Assembly (NCBI GenBank): GCA_032871835.1
Contig: CM065299.1
Location: 48,062,706-48,126,705, forward strand
Reading direction: 5' to 3'
Origin: Dipteronia dyeriana
Lineage: Eukaryota > Streptophyta > Magnoliopsida > Sapindales > Sapindaceae
DNA: 64,000 bases
Part shown: positions 48,080 to 61,018 of the stretch, in pieces
Position numbering within the stretch: position 1 is the stretch's first letter
How the letters are laid out: each line of letters begins with the position of its first letter
Position numbers and translations under genes: made by a program
The notes under the pieces: model-generated
What the model saw: the letters and a program-made list of their open reading frames with translations, nothing else
Told to the model about the DNA's origin: nothing
Database searches by the model: none

Positions 48080-50158
48080 TCATATAACTCAAACATTGTG
48101 AGTGACTTTGGGTGAGTAAAGAGGGTGTGTCGAGTGTGAGATCACCACTGCTCTTGGGGGAGAATTACTCCTCATGGAAGAGGAAGATGGAGTCTTTCCT
48201 ATCGACAATAGATGATATTGTTTGGATAGTGATTGAAGATGGATATGCTCCACCAACCATGATTGTTGAAGATGGAAGTAGTGCAAGCCCAAGTCTCAAT
48301 GGAGTTCCCAAGAGTTTGAAGCCTCAGAGTAGAACAATAAGGCAATGTATGCCTTATTTAGTGCAATGGATGGGATTCTATACAAACTCATCCAAATCAC
48401 TAAAAGTGCACATGAAACTTGGAAGATCCTAGAGACGACAAATGAGGGAACCGAAATGGTGAAGGATTCCAAGCTCCAAATTCTCCAAATACAATTTGAG
48501 ACAATTAGGATGGAGGAGGACGAGTACTTTAATGACTTCCAAGTAAATTTGATAGACATTGTGAATCAAAGCCATCAACTTGGTGACCCATACTTGGATA
48601 GGAGGATCAAGTAAAAGATCATGAGGTCACTACCCCTTAGATTCGAATCCAACATGACGGCTTCTGAAGAAAATAGTGACTATAAGAAGATGAAGCCGAG
48701 TGAAGAGATTAGAAGACTTTTTGCCTACGAATCTAGATAGGACTCTTCAACCATATATCCTAAGAAGAAAGAAGAGAATAGCCTTGAATACCTCCAAGAT
48801 TGAAAATGAGGAGGATGAATCAGATGAAGACATGGCCTTGATGGTGAAAAGATTAAAGAAGTTCATGAAGCTACAAATGAATGGCTGTAGTTCTAAAAGG
48901 AATGACTTCAAGAAGAAGACCCACTTCAAGAAGATTGAGCCAAGTCAAGATAAACCTTCCAGAAAAGCTTTCAATGCTTTGAATGTGAATGATTCAGGCA
49001 TTTCTACAAGGGTTTTGGTAATATGAAGGTTAAAAGAAAAGAAAAGGCGGTGGCCTCCTCATCAAATGATAGTGGAAGTGATAAAGATTCTTCATGTGAT
49101 GTGGAATTTGTAACTAACTAGATGGCATTTGGAGCCTCCCATGTGGGAAACGTAGAAAAAGGCAACGGGGCCTTAAGTTGTGACTCTAAAGGAAGTTAAA
49201 GATAGCGTAGCTAGAAGTGATTTTTGTGAAGCTTCCAATGGGGAAACTGATGAGAGCATCTCACCCTCAAGTGATGAATAGGAGAAGAAACAAATCGAAG
49301 ATGACTAAAGTAATGATAGTTCTTCATCACATTCCAACAATTAGATTGGTGAATGTATGGACCTTGAATACTTCATCTAGTACTTTGAAGACTTTAGATT
49401 GAAGAAAAATAGAGAGATTCAAAAATTGAAGGAGGAGAATCTCAAACTTACAACCGTAGTGACTCACTTAAATAAAGAAGTGAGGATAGTCAAAGACAAT
49501 GAAAACGTGATAAAGAAGGAGCTTGTGGATGCTAAGAAATTGCTTTCCAAAATGACCTTCGTCACCGAAAATCTTGACAAGATGTTGGGGCATGGAAAGA
49601 AGCCATATGACAAGAGGGGTCTTGGGTATGTTGATGACAAAGAAACCCCCTCTTCGGACAAAAAAATTTGTCAAGGGAAATGGCATTAAAGAAACTTCAC
49701 CTCCATAACATCCAAGAAGGAAGATTGAACTTGGAGAGTCATCTAAGAGTGGCCAAGTAAAATGCCAATGAAGAATGGTGCTAAACCTCAACAACCAAGA
49801 GCTCCACCTCCAAGATTTCCTCAACTAATAAGGCAAGCCAAGAAAACTCAACCAAGGAAGCATGGAAATCCGGTTCAACAACGAAGAAGGAGAGAACCGG
49901 CTCAACATTAAAGATGACATCAAAGTATGACAAGTCTTCACTGACCTCACAAAGATTATGATATGACTTCTAATTTTATACGTACCTGTCATTTTTGTGC
50001 TGTTGATGGGCATATTAGGTCAAATTTCGATAAGCACATTAAGAAATGTAGGGTTGAGAGCATGATTGAAGGAAACAGACTTAGAAGATACAAAATGCAT
50101 GTGCCAAGGAAATCTAAAGTTAATGATCCTAGAAAGTCTAGTAACATATTGATTTAAC
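48080..50158 (+). pseudogene. Copia element 1 gag (UBN2 type) with zinc knuckles
   Basis: The opening LLLGENYSSWKRKMESFLSTID (48139 on) is followed in another frame by MYALFSAMDGILYKLI and ETWKILETTNEGT (48345-48614), the UBN2-type gag core. A broken zinc knuckle lies near 48968-49000. A coiled-coil segment is at 49399-49600 and KRGLGYVDDKETPSS near 49612-49655. TCHFCAVDGHIRSNFDKHIKKC lies near 49987-50050 with its second Cys changed. Stops and shifts are frequent. The downstream pol is not in the window up to 50402, and the element is interrupted there by copia element 2. Confidence 0.8.
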
Positions 50159-50407
50159 AACTAGGAATGAAAATGTTCACTGAGGTGGATTAGAAAACAT
50201 GAACCCGTATGCTATTGTGTCAGGATGTCACCGATAGACTCAACTAGGCTTAATGGACTTGTTAGGGCTATAGGGGCTCATGCCTTCCATTGACTTGGTT
50301 GGATTTGACCCCATTTGGGGAGCTCAAGCAAAGAGAGTGAACTTTCATTATTGAAATGTGCAAAAATTTGATATATTTTATGCCTCATTCTTAATTGCTG
50401 TTGATAC
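50159..50407. other. Copia element 1 interior up to the insertion of element 2
   Basis: This is non-coding or decayed sequence. It ends in GATAC (50403-50407), the target duplicated by element 2, and continues logically at 59951. Confidence 0.6.
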
Positions 50408-52836
50408 TGTTAGGATTATGCTCGATAGTAAGAGTGTAATATTGTAATTGACAATCTTTTCATATTAATAAAGTGATTTCTCGTTTAACAAATCTTATAG
50501 CATTTATATTTTAATAATTATAATTGTCAAAAGTAAATAATCATAAGGTCAAAAGACTATGAGAAAAGAAGAATTGTTCATACATCTAGATATGTATGAG
50601 GTACACACAATTCTTTAGTTAGTCTTGAAAAACATTCACAACTTAAGATAAAAGGTTGGGCTTCTTTATCTTGTCAAAGTTGTAGATTCTTTTGCTAGCA
50701 TTTGAGTGGGATCAAATGAGTTATGATGAGTCTAAAATCATCAAAGTGTGGTGTCTTTGGGCTAAAAAATCTAGTGCACTGAGTGCATTGAATAGGATCA
50801 AAATGAAAAAATTTATCTATAACCGTCAATGGATAAAAGTTTTCATTTGAAGACAATTTGAGAGTCTATCTCAATCCTGAGATAAATGATTGACTTATGG
50901 TTGCAAGTGTTATCATTTGAGCTATCAATGAGTACGATTATATAGCATAGTCTATCCTCGATAGTTTGGTGGTATTCATTTGTTAATCGATAGGGGACTT
51001 CATTTATAGATATGGACATCGTGGCTCAATTTATTGAATGAGAGTAGAATACCATCATATGGATGTTTTGAGGTATTGGATATTAAATCTTAACGTTAAG
51101 TTTTCAATAGTGTCTATTGAAATATGGCTTCTGGACAAGTCAAAATATCCAAGTTCAAAATGCGGTCATATGAGTAAATATGGTAACTTGGAGAGCTATA
51201 GGCGGTCTATGAGCTCTTGGCGATTACTGGTATTCTTCACGAGGATACACATTCTCCAATAAGGTTGTCTAGGGTATGAATGGGTAACATCAACTTATTA
51301 TATCTTTATTTAAGAGTTCAATTTTAGTTCTTTAGTGGAATGAACTAAAATTAAATAGATCGGACCTAAGTGAATCATTTGTTGATTGTGATTGGGTTGT
51401 GTCTATTGGAGCTTAAATTTAGATAGCCTGCCAAGATCCCCAATCCAAGCGAACTTGCATGGATCACTTGATATATTCTACTGGACCAATTTAAGGGTCC
51501 ATCTAGAATTGTATTAAGGTATGCGAACTTGTTTCTTTTTGTAAGAATAGGTCTAGTTCACATGTTGACTTTTTATAAAAGGTCCAATGGATTTAATAAA
51601 ATAAAAATAATAATATATGGTCCATATACATGTGTTGGGCGGCAAGACTATTAAGAATAGCTTAATTATATTATTTTTATTTTATTATTTAATTAAATGA
51701 AAATTAATTAATTTGTTGATTAATTAATTATTTAATTGAAAGTCAAAATCTTTTTTCTAGTAGGAGTTGGTCTCCTAAAATTATACTATTGTTGGTAGTA
51801 TGATTAATATTAAAGACTATATTTGATAAGTAGATAAATAAAAGGAATTATTTATCTAATCAAATTAGGAAGTCTTTAATATGGTTACAAATAATCTATT
51901 GAGTTGGATTAGGAGTCTTGGTTGAGGATAGAATTCCTTTTTGAAAAGGAATCTTAACCACCAAGTAAATCTACCTAAGGAAATGATTCTTAACTACCAA
52001 GTAAATCCTTCTTAGGAAAGGATTTGTGATCCTAATCTATATCCTATAAAATTTGGCCAGCCCATATATATATACAAAAGGATAGAATTCCTTTTAGATA
52101 AGGATTCTTAACTACCAAATAAATCCACATAAGGAAAGGATTCTTGCCAACCAACCAAATCATTCTTAGGAAAGGATTTATGATCCTATATATATGTGTG
52201 TGTGATTTTCGGCCAGCCCTAAGAATTCTATGATGAAAATTTTGGCCATGCTAGGTAATTTTCAAGAGAGAATTTGGCATAAAAAGAGAGAATTTTGAGG
52301 GAGAAAAATTTAGTTTTTGCTTCAGACAAAATTCGATTAACTCATAGATAAACGGTGTGGAATTCGGCCAAGGAGAAAAGAGAAAAAGTGAACCCTTTTG
52401 TTTTCGATAGTACACTTGTATCCTTTACATCAAAAAGGTTTTGTGTACAACATCAAATCAAGGTTCACGCGAGTTTCAATCAAATTGATTGATAATTTAC
52501 AAGTGACCGGACGTTCATGGATTTTTCTCTTGGAGGATATTTGTAACTAACAAATAAAAGATTTTGTTTTGTTTCCATCCTCAGGTATACAATTTAAAGA
52601 AAGGGAGCCCACGCTTCTAGCTAATTCACGTTCGTGATTGGATTGGAAGATCTTGCGAAATCAATTCTTTGCTTGTTCAATCGTCACGAGAAAAAGGTAC
52701 GATACTTTTATATACGTCAATTAATCTAGGGTTAAGGTTCTCGTTGCATAAAAGGGAATTTTTTTATTTATATGCAAACCCTAATTTTCATTTTTCTCAC
52801 ACTTCTGTTGTGTTTTGAACCATTTTTTTCCCTTCA
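50408..52836 (+). repeat. 5' LTR of copia element 2
   Basis: It starts TGTTAGGATTATGCTCGATAG and ends TTTTTTTCCCTTCA. An open frame of 74 codons (51038-51262) is also present at the same place in the other copies of this LTR. Confidence 0.93.
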
Positions 52837-52860
52837 TTTGGTATTAGAGCCAGGTTGTAC
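52837..52860 (+). other. Primer binding site of copia element 2
   Basis: TGGTATTAGAGCCAGGTTGT lies two bases after the LTR and is a near match to the complement of initiator methionine tRNA. Confidence 0.85.
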
Positions 52861-54180
52861 CCTTGATTAATTGATATATATATTCGTGAATCTTTTTATT
52901 TTATTGTATATATGCTTGTTTTAAAACGAGATGGCACTCTAGGTATTCGTATATATATTTACATTGGAATGTATGGATATATATATGTTTTATATATGGT
53001 TTGTTATTGCTCAATTTTGGTCCTAGAATTTCAATGTAATTTTGTTTTGGGTTTGTAACAAGAAAGGTGGTCTATCATCGCCATAATTTCTTTCTTGGTA
53101 GTTGCTAAGTTTTTTTTATTTTGTTGTTGTAATTAAAAAACTGCAGTATTTTATTATGTAAATTCTTCTGTAATACATTCAAGTATCGAAGACTCGAAGG
53201 TTTGAAGAATTATGAGCAACCGGAACAAGTTTGGGACCGTGCGAGCCGTAACAACGAACGTGCGTGCGAAGAGCGTGCAACTACGTTTGTTTTGGCATGG
53301 GCTGTGCACGGCAGCCCTTTGGTAGCCATGGGCTGCGCATGGCAGCCCTTTATGGGTTTGTGGCATGCGCATGCCCATGGGTAAGGGCGAGGGGTGCGCA
53401 TGCCCATGGGAGGTAGCCGAGGGAGTCCGAACGACGAAGGGCACGTGAAGACTTGTTCGCCAAGAAAGGAGTTCTTGTATTCCAAGATATATGTAATTTA
53501 CTTGTTTTTCTAGGATGTACCAAAATTGTAGCTATTTATATTTTTGTAAATATTGCAATGTTTGTCATTGTTTGATAGCATGTCATATAGAATAGGAGTG
53601 CCACTCACATATCTCTTTTGGTATGAACATGCATTGAATGGTTTAAGTATCTAAATTGACATCTATAACTTGGTAAATCATTTTTTGGAATTCGATTACA
53701 TGCCTTAAACAATTGGGTGGGAGAAAGTGGTTTGGAACACCTACGACCTCCAAGTTTAGTTGAGCTTTATGTTTCGTGAATAACCTCCCAAGAGGTATTC
53801 ATGAATGTAATTTAGCAAGATACTTCCTTACAAGGATAGACTAGACAATTAGCCCAAACGATATCTACTCCCAAATGAGGGATTATATTGAAGGTCGATA
53901 ACTTGGTAACACACTCGATGTGAGTTTATTAATATCCTCCCAAGAGTTCTTGTTAATAAAATCACAAGGCTAAAATTGAAAACGTTGATTGTTATGTTAA
54001 CAATTAAGTGGGACCTAGTCCAACTTGTAAATATTGCGAACTCCTAAAGGAGGCGTGACATTTATGGGTGTTGGATCACCGTTGAATTTTTACGATTGAA
54101 TTATTTTATTTAATTCAAAGAAAAATATTCAAAAGTGCTATATCATGATTGTTTACTTATATAATTTTTGTTATTAGAAA
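52861..54180. other. Untranslated leader of copia element 2 with a GC-rich island
   Basis: It is AT-rich except for 53225-53450, where GGGCTGYGCAYGGCAGCCCTTT occurs twice and CGCATGCCCATGGG twice. No known coding domain is present. Confidence 0.6.
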
Positions 54181-54186
54181 GAAATC

Positions 54187-57100
54187 ATGACCCTATCCCT
54201 CATCAATATCATAAAAGATAATACTTTAACTAATGATGATTATGTCACATGGAAAATGAATATTGGGTTGTTGTTGCAAGATGAAAAGTATAAGTTCATT
54301 CTATATATTCCTTAACCACCAAACTAATGAATCTACTTAGGAGCAAAGAGATGAGTATCAGTAGTGGACGTCTTTAGATGAGATGGCTAAATGTATGTTA
54401 CATTATGGCCATCATCTCTAACGTATTGCAACAACAACTTGAAGGAATGGAGACTACTGCCGATATAAGTAACCAAGATTTAAGGGAAGTGTTTCCTTTG
54501 TGGTGAAAAGGGTTAAAGGAATAGACTAAATAAGATTGAATTCAACTTGCATTTAGGCAATGAAGTGTTGGTGTTTACTAGTGTAGTGGGAGATATTAGA
54601 ATCAATTTGGATTCTAGTAGGCATGTAGATTTAATAAAAGTTTATTATGTACCTGAATTTAAGAGGAATTTAATTTCAGTTTCTTGTTTAAACAAATTTG
54701 GTTATTCGGTTACTTTTAATAAAGCTTTTATTATTAATAAGAATGACAAAATTATTTGCAAAGGTACATTGGAAAACGGTTTATTCTATTTGTATGGAAA
54801 TATCTCTCACTTGTTAGACACGGAATCAATGGAACCTAATCATAAAAGAGTAAAATTATCAAAAGATGAAACCTACCTATGGAATTTTCGCTTAAGTCAT
54901 ATTAACCTTAAAAGGATTAAAAGATTGGTAAGTGACGGACCTCTAAGTGACTTAAAGGTTGATGATCTTCCAACATGTGAATCTTGTTTGGAAGGTAAAA
55001 TAACCAAAAGGTCGTTTACGACCAAAGGCGCAAGAGCCATCGAATGTTTAGGATTGATACACACTAATGTGTGTGGACCTATGAGCATTCAAGCTAGAGG
55101 TGGATATGAGTACTTCATCACTTTCACGGATGATCACTCAAGATTTGGCTATGTGTATCTCATGAGACATAAGTCGTATGCTTTTGATATATTCAAAGCA
55201 TTTAAAGCTGAAGTAGAAAATCAGCTTGAGAAACTCATAAAAATCTTGAGGTCCGATCATGGTGGAGAATATATATCTGGTGAGTTTCAGCAATATCTTA
55301 TTGATAATGGAATAATTTCTCAGTTCTCTGCACCAGGCACACCTCAACAAAATGGGGTGGCAGAAATGAGAAATAGAACTCTTTTGGACATGGTTAGGTC
55401 TATGAGTTATTCAACGCTCCCTAATTCTTTTTGGGGATATGCTTTACAAACTACAATGTACATTCTAAACGATGTACCATCTAAGTCGGTTCCAAAAACA
55501 CCGCATGAGTTTTGGACCGGGCGAAAGCGTAGCTTATAACACTTAAGGATATTTGGATGTCCTGTGCGCGTGTTAAAATGAAAGACAGAAAAGATGGAGT
55601 CCCGTTCAGAAACATGCATGTTTGTAATGTATCCAAAAAAAACAAAAGGATATTATTTTTATAGTCCTTCAGATCTTAAAGTATTTGTTTCGACAAATGC
55701 TAAATTTCTGGAAAAGAACTATGTGAATAATTTTGTGCCTAAAAGTAGAATTGTCCTGAATGAACTTTTAGGAGATACAATTTCACAAGAGGTTTCGCAA
55801 CCAAGCCCAATATTAAGTTCCGTACCAACACAAGATCAACAATATACCATACCTCGTCGTAGTGGGAGAGTTGTTAGACAACTCGAGAGATACTTCGGTC
55901 TAGGAGAATCTGTAGAAAATCTTCCAGACGAGGATGATCCCTATACTTACAAGAAAGCAATGGAAGATGTTAATTGTCACCATTGGCAAAAGGCAATTCA
56001 ATCCGAAATTGAATCTATGTTAAAAAACAAAGTCTGGTCTCTGTAGACTTGCCTAAAGGGAAAAAACCCATCGGGTGCAAGTGGGTATACAAGAGGGAAA
56101 GAGGAATGGATGGAAATGTGGAAACCTTTAAAGCTAGATTGATAGCTAAAAGTTATACACAGAAGGAAGGTATCGATTATGAAGAAACCTTCTCTTCTGT
56201 GGCAATGCTTAAATCCATTAGGATACTCTTATCCATTGCGACATCTCTAGACCTAGAGATTTGGAAAATGGACTTCAAGACAGCTTTCCTTAATTGAAGT
56301 CTTGATGAAAACATTTACATTATGCAACTAGAAGTATTCATTGAAAATGGCCAAGAGGAAAGGGTATGCAAGTTGCAAAGATCCATATATAGATTGAAGC
56401 AAGCATCAAGATCCCGGAACATAAGGTTCGATCAAGCCGTGAAAAGTTTTTGATTTATTCAAAACCTTGATGAAACTTGTGTATACAAAAGGATTAAAGG
56501 CGACAGGTTGGTTTTCCTAGTTCTCTACGTTGATGATATAGTACTCATCGAAAACGATGTAGGTGTATTGACATCAATAAAAGAATGGTTAGCAAAACAA
56601 TTTGATATGAAGGACAAAGGAGAAGCAAGTTATATTCTTGGCATCCATGTCATAAGGGATAGAAAGAATAGAACGATTGCATTATGCCAAGCTTCATACA
56701 TAGATAATATCTTGTCTAGGTTTTCCATGCAAGATTCCAAGAAAGGTATGTTACCTTTCAGACATGGAATCATAAGGAACAAGTTCCTAAGAATGAGCAT
56801 GAAGAGCAATTCATGAGTAGGCTTCCATATGCATCGGCAGTTAGAAGTCTCATGTATGCAATGCTTTACACTAGACCATATATTTGTTTTGCTATGGGCA
56901 TAGTTAGCAGGTTTCAATCGAAGCCTAGCCCTGATCACTGGACGGCAGTCAAGCATATTTTCAAGTATCTTAGGAGAACGAGAGATTATATGTTTGTATA
57001 CTCTGGAGGGGATTTAATTCCTGTTGGGTATATAGATTCTGATGTTTTAGTCAGATTCTGACTCCAGGAGATTAACATCAGGATCTGTGTTTACTATTGG

Positions 57101-57480
57101 AGGAGGGACAGTCATATGGAGGAGTATCAAGCAATCTTGTATTGCCGATTCCACCATGGAAGCCGAGTATGTTGCCGCATGTGAGGCTGCTAAAGAGGCT
57201 GTCTGGCTCCGCCAATTCATGATTGACTTGGAAGTGGTTCCTGATGCGAATAAGCAAATCACTATCTATTGTAACAATAGTGGAGCAGTGACTAATTCAA
57301 GAGAACCAAAAAGTCATAAAAGAGGGAAACACATTGAAAGAAAGTATCACCTTCTAAGGGAAATTGTGATGTGACGATTACTAAGATCGCATCAGCAGAA
57401 AATCTAGTGGATCCCTTTACAAAGGTTCTTCCTCAAAAGAGTTTTGATAGGCATCTAGAGAATATGAGGATGAAAGATAT
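54187..57480 (+). pseudogene. Copia element 2 gag-pol polyprotein (integrase, RT, RNase H)
   Basis: A short gag start (MTLSLINIIKDNTLTNDDYV, 54187) is followed by heavy loss of gag. A 330-codon open frame (54547-55539) covers the protease end ([17 protein letters not shown]) and a pre-integrase zinc finger ([16 protein letters not shown]) with the first His as Asn. It also has the integrase core with all three acids ([37 protein letters not shown]). Frames at 55594-56046 and 56049-56297 hold the linker and RT start (KPIGCKWVYK, IWKMDFKTAFLN). The RT box LYVDDIVLI is near 56524. RNase H (IKQSCIADSTMEAEYVAACE) lies at 57124-57185. Stops and at least four frameshifts inactivate it. Confidence 0.93.
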
Positions 57481-57489
57481 GAAACATTT

Positions 57490-57510
57490 GCTATAGAGCA
57501 AGTGGAAAAT
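57490..57510 (+). other. Polypurine tract of copia element 2
   Basis: TATAGAGCAAGTGGAAAAT stands directly before the 3' LTR, with the purine run GGAAAA as the likely plus-strand primer. Confidence 0.6.
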
Positions 57511-59945
57511 TGTTAGGATTATGCTCGATAGCATGAGTGTAATACTGTATTTGACAATCTTTTCATATTAATAAAGTGATTACTAGTTTAACAAATCTTA
57601 TAGCATTTATATTTTAAGAATTATAATTGTCAAAAGTAAATAATCATAAGGTCAAAAGACTGTGAGAATAGAAGAATTGTTAATACATCTAGATATATAT
57701 GAGGTAGACACATTTCTTTAGTTAGTCTTGAATAACATTCACAACTTAAGATAAAAGGTTGGGCGACTTTATCTTGCCAAAGTTGTAGATTCTTTTGTTA
57801 GCATTTGAGTGGGATCAAATGTGTTATGATGAGTCTAAAATCATCAAAGTGTGGTGTCTTTGGGCAAAAGAATCTAGTGCACTGGGTGCATTAAATATGA
57901 TCAAAATGAAAAACTTTATCTATAACCGACAATAGATAAAAGTTTTCATTTGCAGACAATTGGATAGTCTATCTCAATCCCGAGATAAATGATGGACTTA
58001 TGGTTACAAGTGTTATCATATGAGCTATCAATGAGTACGAGTACGATTATATAGCATAGTCTATCCTCGATAGTTTGGTGGTATTCGTTTGTTAATCGAT
58101 AGAGGACTTCATTTATAGATATGGACATTGTGGCTCCATTTATTGAATGAGAGTAGAATACCATCATATGGATGTTTTGAGGTATTGGATATTAAATCTT
58201 AACGTTAAGTTTTCAATAGTGTCTATTGAAACATGGCTTCTGGACAAGTCAAAATATCCAAGTTCAAAATGTGGTCATATGTGTAAATATGGTAACTTGG
58301 AGAGCTATAGGCGGTCTATGAACCCTTGGCGATTACTGGTATTCTTCACGAGGATACACTTTCTCCAATAAGGTTGTCTAGGGTATGCATGAGTAACATC
58401 AACTTATTCTATCTTTATTTAAGAGTTCATTTTTAGTTCTTTAGTGGAATAAACTAAAATTAAATAGATCGGACCTAAGTGAATCATTTGTTGATTGTGA
58501 TTGGGTTGTGTCTATTGGAGCTTAAATTTAGATAGCCCGCCAAGATCCCCAATCCACACGAACTTGCATGGATCACTTGATATATTCTACCAGACCAATT
58601 TAGGGGTCCATATAGAATTGTATTAAGGCATGTGAACTTGTTTCTTTTTTTAAGAATAGGTCTAGTTCACATGTTGACTTTTTATAAAAGGTCCAATGGA
58701 TTTAATAAAATAAGAAACATAATATATGGTCCATATACATGTGTTGGGCGGCAAGGCTATTAAGAATAACTTAATTATATTATTTTTATTTTATTATTTA
58801 ATTAAATGGAAATTAATTAATTTGTTGATTAATTAATTATTTAATTGAATGTCAAAATCTTTTTCCTAGTAGGAGTTGGTTCCCTAAAATTATACTATTG
58901 TTGGTAGTATAATTAATATTGAAGACTATATTTGATAAGTAGATAAATAAAAGGAATTATTTATCTAATCAAATTAGGAAGTCTTTAATACGGTTACAAA
59001 TACTCTATTGAGTTGGATTATGAGTCTTGGTTGAGGATAGAGTTCCTTTTTGAAAAGGATTCTTAACCACAAAGTAAATCTACCTAAGGAAAGGATTCTT
59101 AACTATCAAGTAAATCCTTCTTAGGAAAGGATTTGTGATCCTAATCTATATTCTATAAAATTCGGCCAACCCATTTATATATACAAAAGGATAGAATTCT
59201 TTTAGATAAGGATTCTTAACTACCAAATAAATCCACATAAGGAAAGGATTCTTGCTAACCAAGTAAATCCTTCTTAGAAAAGGATTTATGATCCTATATA
59301 TATGTGTGTGTGATTTTCGGCCAGCCCTAAGAATTCTATGATGAAAATTTCGGCCATGCTAGGTAATTTTCAAGAGAGAATTTGGCATAGCAAAAGAGAA
59401 TTTTGAGGGAGAAAAATTTAGTTTTTTCTCTAAACAAAATTTGATCAACTCATAGATAAAGGGTGTGGAATTCGGCCAAGGAGAAAAGAGAAAAAGAGAA
59501 CGTTTTTGTTTTCGATAGTACACTAGTATCCATTACATCAAAAGGGTTTTGTGTACAACATCGAATCAATGTTCACGCGAGTTTTAATCAAATTGATTGA
59601 TAATTCACAAGTGACCGGACGTTCTTGGATTTTTCTATTGGAGGATATTTGTAACTAACAAAGAAAATATTTTGTTTTGTCTCCATCCTCAGGTATACAA
59701 TTTAAAGAAAGGGAGCCCACACTCCTAGGTGATTCACATTCGTGATTGGATTGGAAGATCTTACGGAATCAATTCGGCGCTTATTCAATCATCACGATAA
59801 AAAGGTACGATACTTTTATATACGTCAATTAATCTAGGGTTAAGGTTCTCGTTGCATAAAAATGTATTTTTTTTATTTATACGCAAACCCTAATTTTTGT
59901 TTTTTTCACGCTTCCGTTGCGTTTTGAACCGTTTTTTTCCCTTCA
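57511..59945 (+). repeat. 3' LTR of copia element 2
   Basis: It starts TGTTAGGATTATGCTCGATAG and ends CCCTTCA. It is 2435 bp, the reference length for the solo copy at 36722-39156 and the fragments at 22281 and 30591. Confidence 0.93.
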
Positions 59946-59950
59946 GATAC

Positions 59951-60310
59951 TAGGTTGCACATATATGATTATATGGTATTTTTGTTCAATAAGTGTGCAA
60001 CCTTGCTTTGTTTATAATCCATGTCACATTTATGTTCAAACATACATTTTTGGACTATGAGAATTGATCGGAAAGTATATTTAAATGACCTATAATTTAT
60101 CTCCATGACATGTGAACTTGCTTATTATGACATGCTTAAAATGATATGCATGAAATGCTTTTGATTGCTTAATACAAATGTGTGTGAATGGAAATGAGAA
60201 GGTTAATCAATAAGGATCTTGTATCCATGCATTCAATAAGGATTTTATATCCAAATTACTCTTCTCTCTCTTCTTAATGGTTTGAACAAGACAACAACCA
60301 ATAAGGATTT
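59951..60310. other. Right part of the sequence interrupted by copia element 2
   Basis: It is AT-rich with repeats of AATAAGGATYTTRTATCC. It probably belongs to copia element 1 and is cut at 60310 by the second Tat element, whose target duplication would be GATTT. Confidence 0.45.
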
Positions 60311-61018
60311 TGTTGACGTCGATTTCTCGATGGATGAGAAAGTCAACAACGTTGGATTTTGTTAAGACCTGTCAAAAGAGAAAGAGAATGTAATGTAAGC
60401 AATAATAACACGAGTTTACGTGGTAAAACTCCGGTGATCGGAGAAACGTCCACGAGTGGTTGAATGCACAACCAAGCCAAATCCACTATTTAAACAGAGA
60501 ATTACACCACTCGATCTCTCTTGCCTCTCTTTTGAGTCTCTCTCTATTTCGTTATCCTTCTTACAATGTACAAGTAAGAAAAAGGATATTTTAATTAAGA
60601 CTGGTTGCTTGTTGAAGTTGTCTTTATCTTCTTTCCTATTTTGGAGGCCTTGTGAAGATTGAGTTTGGATCCAAATGGGATTCTGGTGGCATAGTCCGTT
60701 TAGGACTTGTTTCCTGTTTTGTGTTTTATCCTTCCATAAATTCTTTGATATAGACGTTTTGCGTATTGGATTAAGTTTCTCGGGTTTACCCACATATGTG
60801 TATCATATGCTGAACTTTTTATTCAAGTTCCTTGTGCTGTCCCGAGTAGAACATAATGTGCCAAGTACTCGTGTTCAGACTTACTCGGGTTTTCATTTCT
60901 TAGTGACGTCTTTGATGGTGTCTTCTAATTGCCAGCTTGAAAGACCATTTGGTGATCTTTTTAAGGGAATGTCTTACCAATTTGTGATGTGTACATTTTA
61001 TAAGATATATGTATAACA
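60311..61018 (-). repeat. LTR of a second Tat-type element
   Basis: It runs on + from TGTTGACGTCGATTTC to GTATAACA (708 bp) and is collinear with 36048-39336 and 20735-21587. The adjoining ATACCCTCTTAAAA is the polypurine tract on -, so this is the 3' LTR of a minus-strand element that continues beyond the window. Confidence 0.88.

Larger units (their letters stand above)
50408..59945 (+). mobile_element. Copia element 2, structurally complete, target duplication GATAC
   Basis: It is 9538 bp with LTRs of 2429 bp (50408-52836) and 2435 bp (57511-59945), each running TG...CA. GATAC stands at 50403-50407 and at 59946-59950. A primer binding site and a polypurine tract are present. Over the first ~160 bp the two LTRs differ at about nine positions by eye. 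The order protease-integrase-RT-RNase H marks Ty1/copia. The gene region is decayed. Confidence 0.95.

Noticed and set aside
53154..53485. Overlapping frames across the GC-rich island
   Set aside because: Both strands are open because of base composition. No domain is seen and the codons come from duplicated motifs.
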